Origin: Streptococcus mitis
GTDB lineage: Bacteria; Bacillota; Bacilli; Lactobacillales; Streptococcaceae
NCBI RefSeq assembly: GCF_009496155.1
Contig: NZ_WIJP01000006.1
Coordinates: forward strand, 75,675-139,674
Length of the DNA: 64,000 nucleotides
Reading direction: 5' to 3'
The translations under genes were made by a program, and so were the position numbers. Positions 43,407 to 49,802 of this stretch are shown in pieces (the stretch's first letter is position 1; every line of letters starts with the position of its first letter). The notes under the pieces were generated by a model. The model was not told the origin of the DNA and did not search any database. It saw nothing but the letters and a program-made list of their open reading frames with translations.

Positions 43407-43592
43407 CTACAACATATCTTCCACCCTACACCCTAGCGCCTTGGCGATGACCACCGCCTGCGACAGCGTCACTGCCTTCAAGTCGTTCTCGATACGTGAC
43501 AAGGTCGTGTAGTCTATCAAGGTTCGCTTGGCAAGTTCACGCAAACCCAGCTTTTGAGCCGTTCTCAGCTCCCTCATTTTCGCTCCATACAT
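43407..43592 (-). CDS. Cro-like helix-turn-helix regulator (61 aa)
   Basis: The protein is a minimal XRE domain: KMRELRTAQKLGLRELAKRTLIDYTTLSRIENDLKAVTLSQAVVIAKALGC. AAAGGA precedes the ATG. Two palindromes (43624-43653 and 43653-43669) and one 16-bp operator (43701-43716) lie directly upstream, as expected for an autoregulated switch protein. It has the position of a second Cro/CII-type regulator. Confidence 0.88.
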   Translation of the reverse strand: MYGAKMRELRTAQKLGLRELAKRTLIDYTTLSRIENDLKAVTLSQAVVIAKALGCRVEDML

Positions 43593-43623
43593 TGACTTTT
43601 TCCTTTCTACTAATAGGTCTTTT

Positions 43624-43653
43624 CAAAACTGTTGGTACTTGTCAACAGTTTTG
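43624..43653. promoter_or_regulatory. Perfect 11-bp inverted repeat upstream of the Cro-like gene
   Basis: CAAAACTGTTG (43624-43634) and CAACAGTTTTG (43643-43653) are exact reverse complements separated by 8 bp. Probable binding site of a dimeric regulator, perhaps the 61-aa HTH protein. Confidence 0.65.
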
Positions 43654-43669
43654 ATAGAATTATTCTATC
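43653..43669. promoter_or_regulatory. GATAGAAT-T-ATTCTATC palindrome
   Basis: Two 8-bp arms are perfectly complementary around one base. The site touches the longer inverted repeat and differs from the 16-bp operator family. Confidence 0.55.
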
Positions 43670-43700
43670 GATTTTGAAAAAAGTTTGACCTTTTTGACCA

Positions 43701-43716
43701 GTTTAATTTATTAAAC
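43701..43716. promoter_or_regulatory. 16-bp operator, copy 1
   Basis: GTTTAATTTATTAAAC is identical to copy 2 at 43941-43956, and each is followed by TTTTTAT. It lies between the two HTH genes. Confidence 0.7.
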
Positions 43717-43723
43717 TTTTTAT

Positions 43724-43912
43724 TTACATAAAATCTTTCAAAGCAACATTCAAGCCAACTGCTATTTTATTTAAAGTTCCTAACTTTACATCTTTAGTCA
43801 CACCTGTTTCTAGGTATGTAATTGTCATTCTTGAAACTCCTGATTTTTCGGCAAGTTCATCTTGAGACAAGCCTTGTTCTTCTCTCAGTTGCTTTATTTT
43901 CTTACCAATCAA
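43724..43912 (-). CDS. XRE helix-turn-helix regulator with TTG start (62 aa)
   Basis: The frame begins at a TTG (43912), 7 nt after GGAGG, and reads MIGKKIKQLREEQGLSQDELAEKSGVSRMTITYLETGVTKDVKLGTLNKIAVGLNVALKDFM, a complete XRE domain. The -35 of its likely promoter overlaps operator copy 2. It is in the Cro position of the early operon. TTG initiation suggests low expression. Confidence 0.88.
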   Translation of the reverse strand: MIGKKIKQLREEQGLSQDELAEKSGVSRMTITYLETGVTKDVKLGTLNKIAVGLNVALKDFM

Positions 43913-43940
43913 TTTAACCTCCTTATATAATATGCTCGTT

Positions 43941-43956
43941 GTTTAATTTATTAAAC
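43941..43956. promoter_or_regulatory. 16-bp operator, copy 2
   Basis: GTTTAATTTATTAAAC lies 28 bp before the TTG start at 43912; its left part serves as a -35-like TTTAAT with TATTAT 17 bp further. Confidence 0.7.
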
Positions 43957-44004
43957 TTTTTATCTTTTGTATAAGCTGGTCTATAAAAAAACCAGCTTAT
44001 ACAT

Positions 44005-44139
44005 TCAAGAGATAGTATCCTCTAATAATTGCTTTTCCATTGAAACTTTCTTAAGTTCCTTCTGAATCTTGTAATCCTGATAAGAAGACCACAAGAAAGC
44101 AATGATTAGACCAGCATAAATGATATTTAGTATTGTCAT
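44005..44139 (-). CDS. Small membrane protein (44 aa)
   Basis: The frame MTILNIIYAGLIIAFLWSSYQDYKIQKELKKVSMEKQLLEDTIS has one hydrophobic span (3-19) and a charged helix. No good ribosome site is seen, which lowers confidence. It lies between the 48-aa gene and the HTH gene in the early operon. Confidence 0.45.
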   Translation of the reverse strand: MTILNIIYAGLIIAFLWSSYQDYKIQKELKKVSMEKQLLEDTIS

Positions 44140-44212
44140 AATGCTTTTTTTATGATATGATAGATTTACAAGTATCAGCTGGGGCTTTCGCCCCTAGCCT
44201 AACTTGATTGGG

Positions 44213-44359
44213 TTATCTACTAGCTTTCTTATTTTCGAGAGCTAGTTTTTTTATTTCTTGCTTTAGTTTCTCTATTTCTGCTCTCTTATGCTGTCTTTCA
44301 ACATGCTTGTCAAGCAAGAAACTGATTGCTAAAGCTAGTATAACACCTTGTTCTAACAT
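44213..44359 (-). CDS. Small hydrophobic/coiled-coil protein, first gene of the early operon (48 aa)
   Basis: GGAGG lies 6 nt before the ATG at 44359. MLEQGVILALAISFLLDK (membrane-like) is followed by a charged helix (HVERQHKRAEIEKLKQEIKKLALENKK). It is the first frame behind the lytic promoter. The layout resembles small phage membrane regulators, but I do not assign a function. Confidence 0.65.
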   Translation of the reverse strand: MLEQGVILALAISFLLDKHVERQHKRAEIEKLKQEIKKLALENKKASR

Positions 44360-44416
44360 ATCTTTACCTCCTGATTATTTGCAAGGTTTTGGTCGCCCTA
44401 TCAACCTTACACTTAT

Positions 44417-44445
44417 AGTTTAACAGATTAAACAACAGTTGTCAA
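44417..44445 (-). promoter_or_regulatory. Lytic (early leftward) promoter
   Basis: Leftward TTGACA (44440-44445), a 17-bp spacer and TAAACT (44417-44422) precede the early operon. Operators at 44418-44433 and 44441-44456 cover the -10/spacer and the -35, so repressor would block it. Confidence 0.65.
44418..44433. promoter_or_regulatory. 16-bp operator, copy 3
   Basis: GTTTAACAGATTAAAC has perfect GTTTAA/TTAAAC half-sites around the same spacing as copies 1 and 2. Confidence 0.7.
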
Positions 44446-44456
44446 GCGGATTAAAC
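44441..44456. promoter_or_regulatory. 16-bp operator, copy 4 (imperfect)
   Basis: GTCAAGCGGATTAAAC keeps the right half-site only; it overlaps the -35 of the lytic promoter. Confidence 0.5.
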
Positions 44457-44463
44457 AAAAAAT

Positions 44464-44492
44464 TTGATTTTTTTTTGATTTTTTTGTAAAAT
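44464..44492 (+). promoter_or_regulatory. Repressor (lysogeny) promoter
   Basis: TTGATT (44464-44469), 17 bp and TAAAAT (44487-44492) lie 30 nt before the repressor ATG. Operator copy 5 overlaps the -10, so the repressor can limit its own synthesis. Confidence 0.6.
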
Positions 44493-44501
44493 ATATTAAA
44501 C
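44486..44501. promoter_or_regulatory. 16-bp operator, copy 5
   Basis: GTAAAATATATTAAAC fits GTNNAANNNATTAAAC and sits just before the AGGAGG of the repressor gene. Confidence 0.55.
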
Positions 44502-44521
44502 AACAGGAGGACTGGTATAAA

Positions 44522-45619
44522 ATGAGAATAGGTACAATTATAAAAGAATATAGAAGCGTCCATAAATTATCTATGGAAAAATTCGCTAAACTAGCAGGGA
44601 AAAGCAAGGGATATATTTCCATGTTAGAGAAAGGTGAAAATCCAAATACTAAAAAACCAATCTCTCCTTCATTAGAGACATTACAAAATATCGCTTCAGC
44701 TATGAATATGGATTTTGATATTTTGGTTTCTCAATTAGATGACAACCAACTCATTTCAAACTCCACTACTCTTTCAGTATACCCAGATTTTCTTACACAT
44801 CAAACAACTGACAAAATAGGAAATATACAAGATATAGCGAACAGAATTAGAGAATTGCGTTTAGCAAATAATTTAGAACAAACAGAAGTAGCTGATTACT
44901 TAGGATATAAATCAGATACAACGGTCTCTAAGTGGGAAAATGGAAAAAATTTGCCAACTGGTGCTAAATTAGTGAAATTAGCAAAACTTTTCAACACAAC
45001 AACAGATTATATTCTACACGGTAAAGATATAAATACCACAGCGTCCCCAGATTTGCTCACACAGCAGATAACGGACAAGGTGGTACAATTAACCCCCGAT
45101 AATAAAAAAATCGTCCTACGGACTTCTGAGGAGCTTCTGGAGAGGCAAAAAGCAAACGGCGAGATGTACACAGAGCAAAACGAAGAAGAAACGAAGATAA
45201 ACGAAGTATCGGAAGTTATCAGCTTGTACCAAGTTGAGGTTGTATCTGAGACGGCAGCAGCTTGTGGATTTAACTATGGATTTGGGTACGACGATACAGA
45301 CAGAGAGATTATAGACGTTGACGAGCAACCACCACGTCACGATATTGCGACTAAGGTCAGCGGAGACTCCATGCAACCTGACTACCAAGACGGAGACATT
45401 CTCTATTTAGTAGACAAAGGACTGACCACCTACAACGGAGACCTAGCAGTTATCGCATACGGAGACCGTTCTTACTTCAAGAAGATCTATACCGAAAACG
45501 GACGCTTACGCCTAGTGTCCCTCAATGACAAGTACGAAGACATCATCCTAGACTTCCCACCAGCCGAAGACACACACATCAAGATTTATGCAGTTGTCGG
45601 GGTGTATAGAGGGGAATAA
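44522..45619 (+). CDS. CI-type repressor with two HTH domains and S24 self-cleavage domain
   Basis: The 365-residue protein has an XRE HTH at 1-70, a second XRE HTH at about 100-165 and a LexA/CI-like S24 peptidase at about 230-365. The catalytic Ser is near 283 (SGDSMQPDY), the Lys near 320 (SYFKKI), and the likely cleavage site is in ETAAACGF (about 246). Two similar linkers, PDFLTHQTTDK and PDLLTQQITDK, follow the two HTH domains. RecA-stimulated cleavage would induce the phage. AGGAGG precedes the ATG. The doubled HTH is unusual. Confidence 0.94.
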   Translation: MRIGTIIKEYRSVHKLSMEKFAKLAGKSKGYISMLEKGENPNTKKPISPSLETLQNIASAMNMDFDILVSQLDDNQLISNSTTLSVYPDFLTHQTTDKIGNIQDIANRIRELRLANNLEQTEVADYLGYKSDTTVSKWENGKNLPTGAKLVKLAKLFNTTTDYILHGKDINTTASPDLLTQQITDKVVQLTPDNKKIVLRTSEELLERQKANGEMYTEQNEEETKINEVSEVISLYQVEVVSETAAACGFNYGFGYDDTDREIIDVDEQPPRHDIATKVSGDSMQPDYQDGDILYLVDKGLTTYNGDLAVIAYGDRSYFKKIYTENGRLRLVSLNDKYEDIILDFPPAEDTHIKIYAVVGVYRGE

Positions 45620-45639
45620 AACCAAATTTAACAAAAAGC

Positions 45640-45668
45640 TTGACAAAAACAACAAAAGACTCTATAAT
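45640..45668 (+). promoter_or_regulatory. Perfect consensus promoter of the abi RNA/gene
   Basis: TTGACA (45640-45645), a 17-bp spacer and TATAAT (45663-45668) match the consensus at every position. RNA would begin near 45675. Confidence 0.85.
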
Positions 45669-45674
45669 GAAATT

Positions 45675-45740
45675 AATCTAAGTGAATGCTCCCCCCTGGG
45701 AGCCTAGAAGAGTCTTTGTATCTATACAGAGGCTCTTTTT
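45675..45740 (+). ncRNA. abiF-type hairpin RNA upstream of the Abi_2/HEPN gene
   Basis: About 66 nt run from the predicted start to the terminator. Hairpin 1 is GCTCCC/GGGAGC (45688-45703, loop CCCT). Hairpin 2 is a 13-bp stem (45709-45721 with 45724-45736, two G-U pairs, loop CT) followed by a T run: an intrinsic terminator. It precedes the abi gene by 18 nt. Position and shape match the abiF RNA motif described for genes of the Abi_2 family; read-through would express the protein. Confidence 0.75.
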
Positions 45741-45758
45741 GATTTACGGAGGAGAGAT

Positions 45759-46709
45759 ATGGAAACAAAACCTTTTAAAACATTTCGAGAGCAGATAGAA
45801 CTCCTAAAATCTCGAGGGCTTACCATCCGAGATGAAAACAGGGCAATCAGCATTTTATCGACATACAGCTATTACGAAATCATAAACGGCTATAAAGAAA
45901 TTGGTATTGAACAAGGAGAGAAATTTAAAGAGGGCGCAACATTTGAAAAACTCGTAGACTTTTTCCTCATGGACAAAAGCATACGAACAAATATCAATCT
46001 AGCATTACAAGAAATAGAGGCTCATCTTAGAACCGTTCTTTCCTACGTAGTCGCAGAACATTACACTGCAGACCAAAATAAATACCTTCAAAGAGAGAAC
46101 TATGAACGAGGTGCTAAAAAATTCAAAGAGTCTGAACGATCTAAGTTTCTACGTAAATGTTATAAAATCACCCAAGATAAGACTCAACCATATAAACATT
46201 ATCGAGAAAAGCATGGCAACGTGCCGCCTTGGATTCTTGTTAAAGGGATGACTTTTGGTCACCTAATCACTTTTTATAAACTACAAAAGTCGCATATAAA
46301 GACAGAAGTTATCCAGCGCATGACAGGACTAGACAAAGAAAATATAGATAATGATATTAAACAATTGTTTATCAATGTATTTTACTTCTTACTCTCCTAT
46401 CGGAACAGATGTGCCCATCTTGGAAGAGTTTATAACTTCACAACAGAAAAGAACAAAATCAATTACAATAAATTCTTTCACAATCGATTGCACATCACAG
46501 AAGAAGATTACAAGAATGGGCAAGGACAAAACGGCTTGAGAGCACTCATCTTTTCCCTAACCTTATTCAAAACTTGGGGTCCAGTATCACCAGTGGGATT
46601 ATTGAACTTCCAGATTATGGAAGCTATCAACTCCTATCTGTTGAAATATCCAGAAGATAGAGATTATATAAACCAACAAATAGGCGGTGAACTTATTCCT
46701 ATCGTCTAA
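45759..46709 (+). CDS. Abi_2 (AbiD/AbiF-type) HEPN abortive-infection protein
   Basis: The 316-residue protein begins with the family motif KTFREQIELLKSRGLTI and has YSYYEIINGYKE and FLMDKSIRTNINLALQEIEAHLRTVLSYVVAEHY. The HEPN RNase motif R-X4-H is R215-NRCA-H220 (SYRNRCAHLGRVYN). HEPN proteins cut RNA; Abi proteins kill or arrest infected cells. GGAGGAGAG precedes the ATG. It lies between repressor and integrase, a usual place for prophage defence cargo, and is preceded by the hairpin RNA that may act as its antitoxin. Confidence 0.92.
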   Translation: METKPFKTFREQIELLKSRGLTIRDENRAISILSTYSYYEIINGYKEIGIEQGEKFKEGATFEKLVDFFLMDKSIRTNINLALQEIEAHLRTVLSYVVAEHYTADQNKYLQRENYERGAKKFKESERSKFLRKCYKITQDKTQPYKHYREKHGNVPPWILVKGMTFGHLITFYKLQKSHIKTEVIQRMTGLDKENIDNDIKQLFINVFYFLLSYRNRCAHLGRVYNFTTEKNKINYNKFFHNRLHITEEDYKNGQGQNGLRALIFSLTLFKTWGPVSPVGLLNFQIMEAINSYLLKYPEDRDYINQQIGGELIPIV

Positions 46710-46715
46710 ACAAAA

Positions 46716-46818
46716 AATCCCCACACTCGCCATCGCCAAACGTTGAGTGTGAGGATTCAACTTTCCATCAAGCAAGCAATGGAAAGGATGATAAAAAAAT
46801 ACACCTATAGTTTATCAT
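46716..46818. repeat. Three consecutive inverted repeats between abi and integrase
   Basis: IR1 pairs AATCC-CACACTC (46716-46728) with GAGTGTG-GGATT (46745-46757). IR2 pairs CTTTCCAT (46761-46768) with ATGGAAAG (46779-46786). IR3 pairs ATGATAAA (46788-46795) with TTTATCAT (46811-46818). IR1 is followed on the leftward strand by TTTTTTG, so it could terminate in that direction. The region is non-coding. Confidence 0.6.
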
Positions 46819-46821
46819 AAG

Positions 46822-46852
46822 TTCTACACCTTTTCAACTATGCGGGCAAGCA
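46822..46852 (+). repeat. CTATGCGGGCAA element, copy C
   Basis: The 31 bp from TTCTACACC to GGGCAAGCA match copy B at 28 of 31 positions. They lie about 20 bp upstream of the integrase ATG. Confidence 0.75.
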
Positions 46853-46873
46853 ATCGAAAAGAAAGGACTTTTT

Positions 46874-48019
46874 ATGATAAAAAAATATATTACAAAAAAA
46901 GGAGAGACTAGATATCTCTTTCAAACATACCTGGGCATAGACCCTGCAACTGGGAAAGAAAAGCGTACAACACGCCGTGGTTTTAAAACCATTAAAGAGG
47001 CAAAGGCTACCGAACGTGACCTTCTCTTAGATGTTGAAGAGAACGGTTTTTCAAACAATGAAGATTTCCAGAATCCTACTTTCGCTGAAGTTGCTGAGTT
47101 ATGGCTTGATAGCTATAAAAACACTGTGAAACCAACAACCTATCAGAACGTTAAGAAAAAACTTGATGTTATGATTGACTTGTATTTTACAGATATGAAA
47201 ATCCAGCAGATTAGTGTAGCTTATTGCCAAAAAGTTGCTATCCAGTTAAGTAATCGCTATATCCTCTATGCCAATTACTACTCTGTCATCAGCCGTATTT
47301 TCAAGTATGCCACTTCTATTGATATTATTAAGTCAAATCCCTTAGATAAGATTATCAAGCCGAAAAATAGGCCATTAAAAGCCAAAGAAAACTACTATAC
47401 AAAACAGGAGCTAACAGAGTTTCTTAAAGTTTGCAGAGTAGATTGTAAGCCTGTAGAGTATACCTTTTATCACTTACTAGCTTTTACTGGTTTGAGATGT
47501 GGTGAGGCACTTGGGCTCATGTGGTCAGATGTTGACTTTGAAAATAAACGATTAAGCATTTCTCGGACAGCTGTCGTTGTGAATAAAAAACAAACTGTTC
47601 AGGGCCCTAAAACCAAAATGAGTAAGAGAGTTATCACTTTAGATGATGAAACTCTGAATGTATTAAAAATCTGGAAACGTCAGCAGATAAAAGAATATTT
47701 TAAGTCTGGTGTGCCTTACAAAAATGATTCGAATTATATTTTTACGAATAGTTTTGGAGGTTGGATTTCTCCTTCAGCTGTGAAAGAGAGACTTAGAAGG
47801 TTCTTTTGTGAATACAATGATATCAAGAAAATTACTCCTCACGGGTTCAGACACACACATGCTTCTCTTCTCTTTGAAGCTGGTGTTACAGCAAAAATCA
47901 TTTCAGATAGATTAGGTCACAATAATGTTCAAACAACCCTTGATATGTATACCCACATCAATGACAATCAACGTGTTGAAATCGTGGATCAGCTCATGAC
48001 TTTTATCCGTTCAAGCTAA
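46874..48019 (+). CDS. int: Phage integrase (tyrosine recombinase)
   Basis: The 381-residue protein has an arm-binding N-terminus (MIKKYITKKGETRYLFQTYLGIDPATGKEKRTTRRGFKT), a SAM-like core-binding domain (about 60-160) and the catalytic domain with Arg in TGLRCGEALGL, HGFRHTHASLL (H-X2-R), LGHNN and the nucleophile Tyr in DMYTH near the C-terminus. It is of the Tn916/phi-type family. It recombines attP with attB. The gene ends right at the prophage edge, with attR about 90 bp downstream. Confidence 0.96.
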   Translation: MIKKYITKKGETRYLFQTYLGIDPATGKEKRTTRRGFKTIKEAKATERDLLLDVEENGFSNNEDFQNPTFAEVAELWLDSYKNTVKPTTYQNVKKKLDVMIDLYFTDMKIQQISVAYCQKVAIQLSNRYILYANYYSVISRIFKYATSIDIIKSNPLDKIIKPKNRPLKAKENYYTKQELTEFLKVCRVDCKPVEYTFYHLLAFTGLRCGEALGLMWSDVDFENKRLSISRTAVVVNKKQTVQGPKTKMSKRVITLDDETLNVLKIWKRQQIKEYFKSGVPYKNDSNYIFTNSFGGWISPSAVKERLRRFFCEYNDIKKITPHGFRHTHASLLFEAGVTAKIISDRLGHNNVQTTLDMYTHINDNQRVEIVDQLMTFIRSS

Positions 48020-48055
48020 AAGTAAAGTCGTATTCAATCTCGTATTCACTTTTAG
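48016..48055. repeat. Inverted and direct repeats at the right phage end
   Basis: CTAAAAGT (48016-48023) and ACTTTTAG (48048-48055) are exact reverse complements. Between them TCGTATTCA occurs at 48028-48036 and 48040-48048. The left end has one copy at 10015-10023. This looks like arm-type recombinase binding sites. Confidence 0.5.
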
Positions 48056-48106
48056 ATAGACACTATAAAACCAATGATTTCAAGGGTACAGGAAACCGTG
48101 AGCAGT

Positions 48107-48117
48107 TTATACCATAA
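48107..48117. repeat. Proposed attR core
   Basis: TTATACCATAA matches the proposed attL core. It lies 34 bp before the CYTH gene start. Confidence 0.5.
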
Positions 48118-48151
48118 ATCCGCTTTCAACGATAAAGAAAAGGTAAGAAAA

Positions 48152-48721
48152 ATGAAACATTTAGAAATTGAATTGAAAACACTATTGAAAAAAGATGAAT
48201 ACAATCGTCTAAAAGACCAATTCACAGGTGTCACTCCTGTTCTTCAAAAAAATTACTACATCGACACGCCTGATTTTGAACTGCGAGAAAAGAAAGTCGC
48301 TATGCGCATTCGAACCTTTGAAGACTGGGCAGAATTGACACTCAAAGTCCCGCAAAGTGTTGGAAACATGGAATACAACCAAAAATTGCAACTAAAAGAT
48401 GCTGAAAACTATCTGATCAAGGAAGAACTTCCTCAGGGGCTGGTTCTTGATGAATTAGCGAAACATGGTATCCAAACTAGTGAGTGGCATGTGCTTGGTT
48501 GTCTCACAACGCTTCGCTATGAAATGCAAACAGCTATTGGTCTCATGGCGCTGGATGAGAGTCAGTACTTTGATATTACAGATTACGAATTAGAGATTGA
48601 AGTTGAAAATCACGAGAAAGGCAAACAGGATTTCCAACAATTTTTAGAGGAAAATCAGATTTCCTACCAAAAAGCTCCTTCAAAATTGGTTCGATTTGTC
48701 AAAAGCATGAAAAATAGCTGA
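48152..48721 (+). CDS. CYTH-domain protein
   Basis: The start is the ATG at 48152 (MKHLEIELKTLLKKDEY, 189 residues), preceded by AAAGG; upstream codons in frame come from phage-end DNA. The E-X-E-X-K motif (EIELK) and the tunnel-lining basic and acidic residues mark the CYTH family of triphosphate-binding enzymes. Its substrate may be inorganic triphosphate or a nucleotide; that is not clear. Its native promoter region was separated by the prophage insertion. Confidence 0.92.
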   Translation: MKHLEIELKTLLKKDEYNRLKDQFTGVTPVLQKNYYIDTPDFELREKKVAMRIRTFEDWAELTLKVPQSVGNMEYNQKLQLKDAENYLIKEELPQGLVLDELAKHGIQTSEWHVLGCLTTLRYEMQTAIGLMALDESQYFDITDYELEIEVENHEKGKQDFQQFLEENQISYQKAPSKLVRFVKSMKNS

Positions 48722-48833
48722 AATAATCTCCATTTTTTGGTAAAATAGAAAAGATAAAAATACACACATCCTAGTTCATATATGTAAGGTAGATATAACT
48801 AGGTTTTATAAAGTTTACAGAGGACGGTCTATA

Positions 48834-49793
48834 ATGTCAGATAGAAAAAATATGAAACTTTTCGCACTCAACTCTAACCAAGAGATTGCTCAAAAAATTG
48901 CTCAAGCTGTTGGTGTCCCACTTGGAAAACTATCATCACGTCAATTTTCTGACGGAGAGATCCAAGTGAATATCGAAGAGAGTGTCCGTGGTTATGATGT
49001 TTACATCATCCAATCTACAAGTTTCCCTGTTAACAACCACCTAATGGAATTGTTAATCATGGTCGACGCTTGTGTGCGCGCAAGTGCCCACAGTATCAAC
49101 GTTGTCCTTCCATATTTTGGCTATGCACGTCAAGATAGAATTGCATCATCTAGAGAACCACTAACAGCTAAACTAGTTGCTAACATGCTGGTTAAGGCTG
49201 GTGTTGACCGTGTCCTTACTCTTGATTTGCATGCCGTTCAAGTTCAAGGCTTCTTTGATATTCCTGTTGACAACCTCTACACAGTTCCCCTATTTGCAAA
49301 ACATTACTGCGATAAAGGTCTACTTGGCTCAGATGTTGTCGTGGTTAGCCCTAAAAATTCAGGGGTAAAACGTGCTCGTAGCCTGGCTGAATATCTTGAT
49401 GCTCCTATCGCCATTATCGACTACCCTCAAGACGATGCAACTCGCAACGAAGGTTATATTATCGGTGATGTTGAAGGTAAGAAAGCTATCTTGATTGACG
49501 ATATTTTAAATACAGGACGTACCTTCTCTGAAGCTGCTAAAATCGTTGAACGTGAAGGGGCTACAGAAATTTATGCTGTTTCTAGCCACGGTCTCTTCGT
49601 TGAAGGAGCTGCTGAACTTCTTGATAATACTAATATTAAAGAAATTCTTGTAACTGATTCAGTAGCAACAAAAGAAAAAACTCCTAAAAACGTATGCTAC
49701 ATCACTGCTAGTGAGTTAATTGGTGATGCCATCGTCCGTATTCACGAAAGAAAACCAGTCAGCCCACTCTTTGCCTACAACAAAAAGAAATAA
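48834..49793 (+). CDS. prs: Ribose-phosphate pyrophosphokinase
   Basis: PRPP synthetase makes PRPP from ribose 5-phosphate and ATP for nucleotides, NAD, His and Trp. The 319 residues show the signature [14 protein letters not shown], the [15 protein letters not shown] region and the PRPP-binding loop [20 protein letters not shown] precedes the ATG. The leader at 48722-48833 contains an inverted repeat CCTAGTT/AACTAGG (48769-48813) that may fold in the mRNA. Confidence 0.96.
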   Translation: MSDRKNMKLFALNSNQEIAQKIAQAVGVPLGKLSSRQFSDGEIQVNIEESVRGYDVYIIQSTSFPVNNHLMELLIMVDACVRASAHSINVVLPYFGYARQDRIASSREPLTAKLVANMLVKAGVDRVLTLDLHAVQVQGFFDIPVDNLYTVPLFAKHYCDKGLLGSDVVVVSPKNSGVKRARSLAEYLDAPIAIIDYPQDDATRNEGYIIGDVEGKKAILIDDILNTGRTFSEAAKIVEREGATEIYAVSSHGLFVEGAAELLDNTNIKEILVTDSVATKEKTPKNVCYITASELIGDAIVRIHERKPVSPLFAYNKKK

Positions 49794-49802
49794 GGTGATT
49801 CT

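Larger units (their letters stand above)
9903..48117. mobile_element. Siphovirus prophage, about 38 kb, attL to attR as proposed
   Basis: A full set of HK97-type phage modules (integrase, lysogeny switch, replication, cos-type packaging, capsid, tail, lysis) separates relQ from the CYTH gene, which I remember as neighbours in pneumococcus. The 11-bp word TTATACCATAA occurs at both ends (9903-9913 and 48107-48117). All structural genes read leftward; integrase, repressor and accessory genes read rightward. No disrupted structural gene was seen, so the phage may be inducible. Confidence 0.9.

Noticed and set aside
44160..44200. GGGGC-TTTC-GCCCC hairpin as a terminator
   Set aside because: The stem is perfect but no T run follows on either strand, so it is left as an unexplained hairpin.
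44428..44622. Leftward 64-codon frame across the repressor start
   Set aside because: It is antisense to the operators, promoter and first HTH of the repressor and has no ribosome site.
48074..48151. 26-codon N-terminal extension of the CYTH protein
   Set aside because: The extra codons lie across attR and end before a good AAAGG site; the family start is the ATG at 48152.
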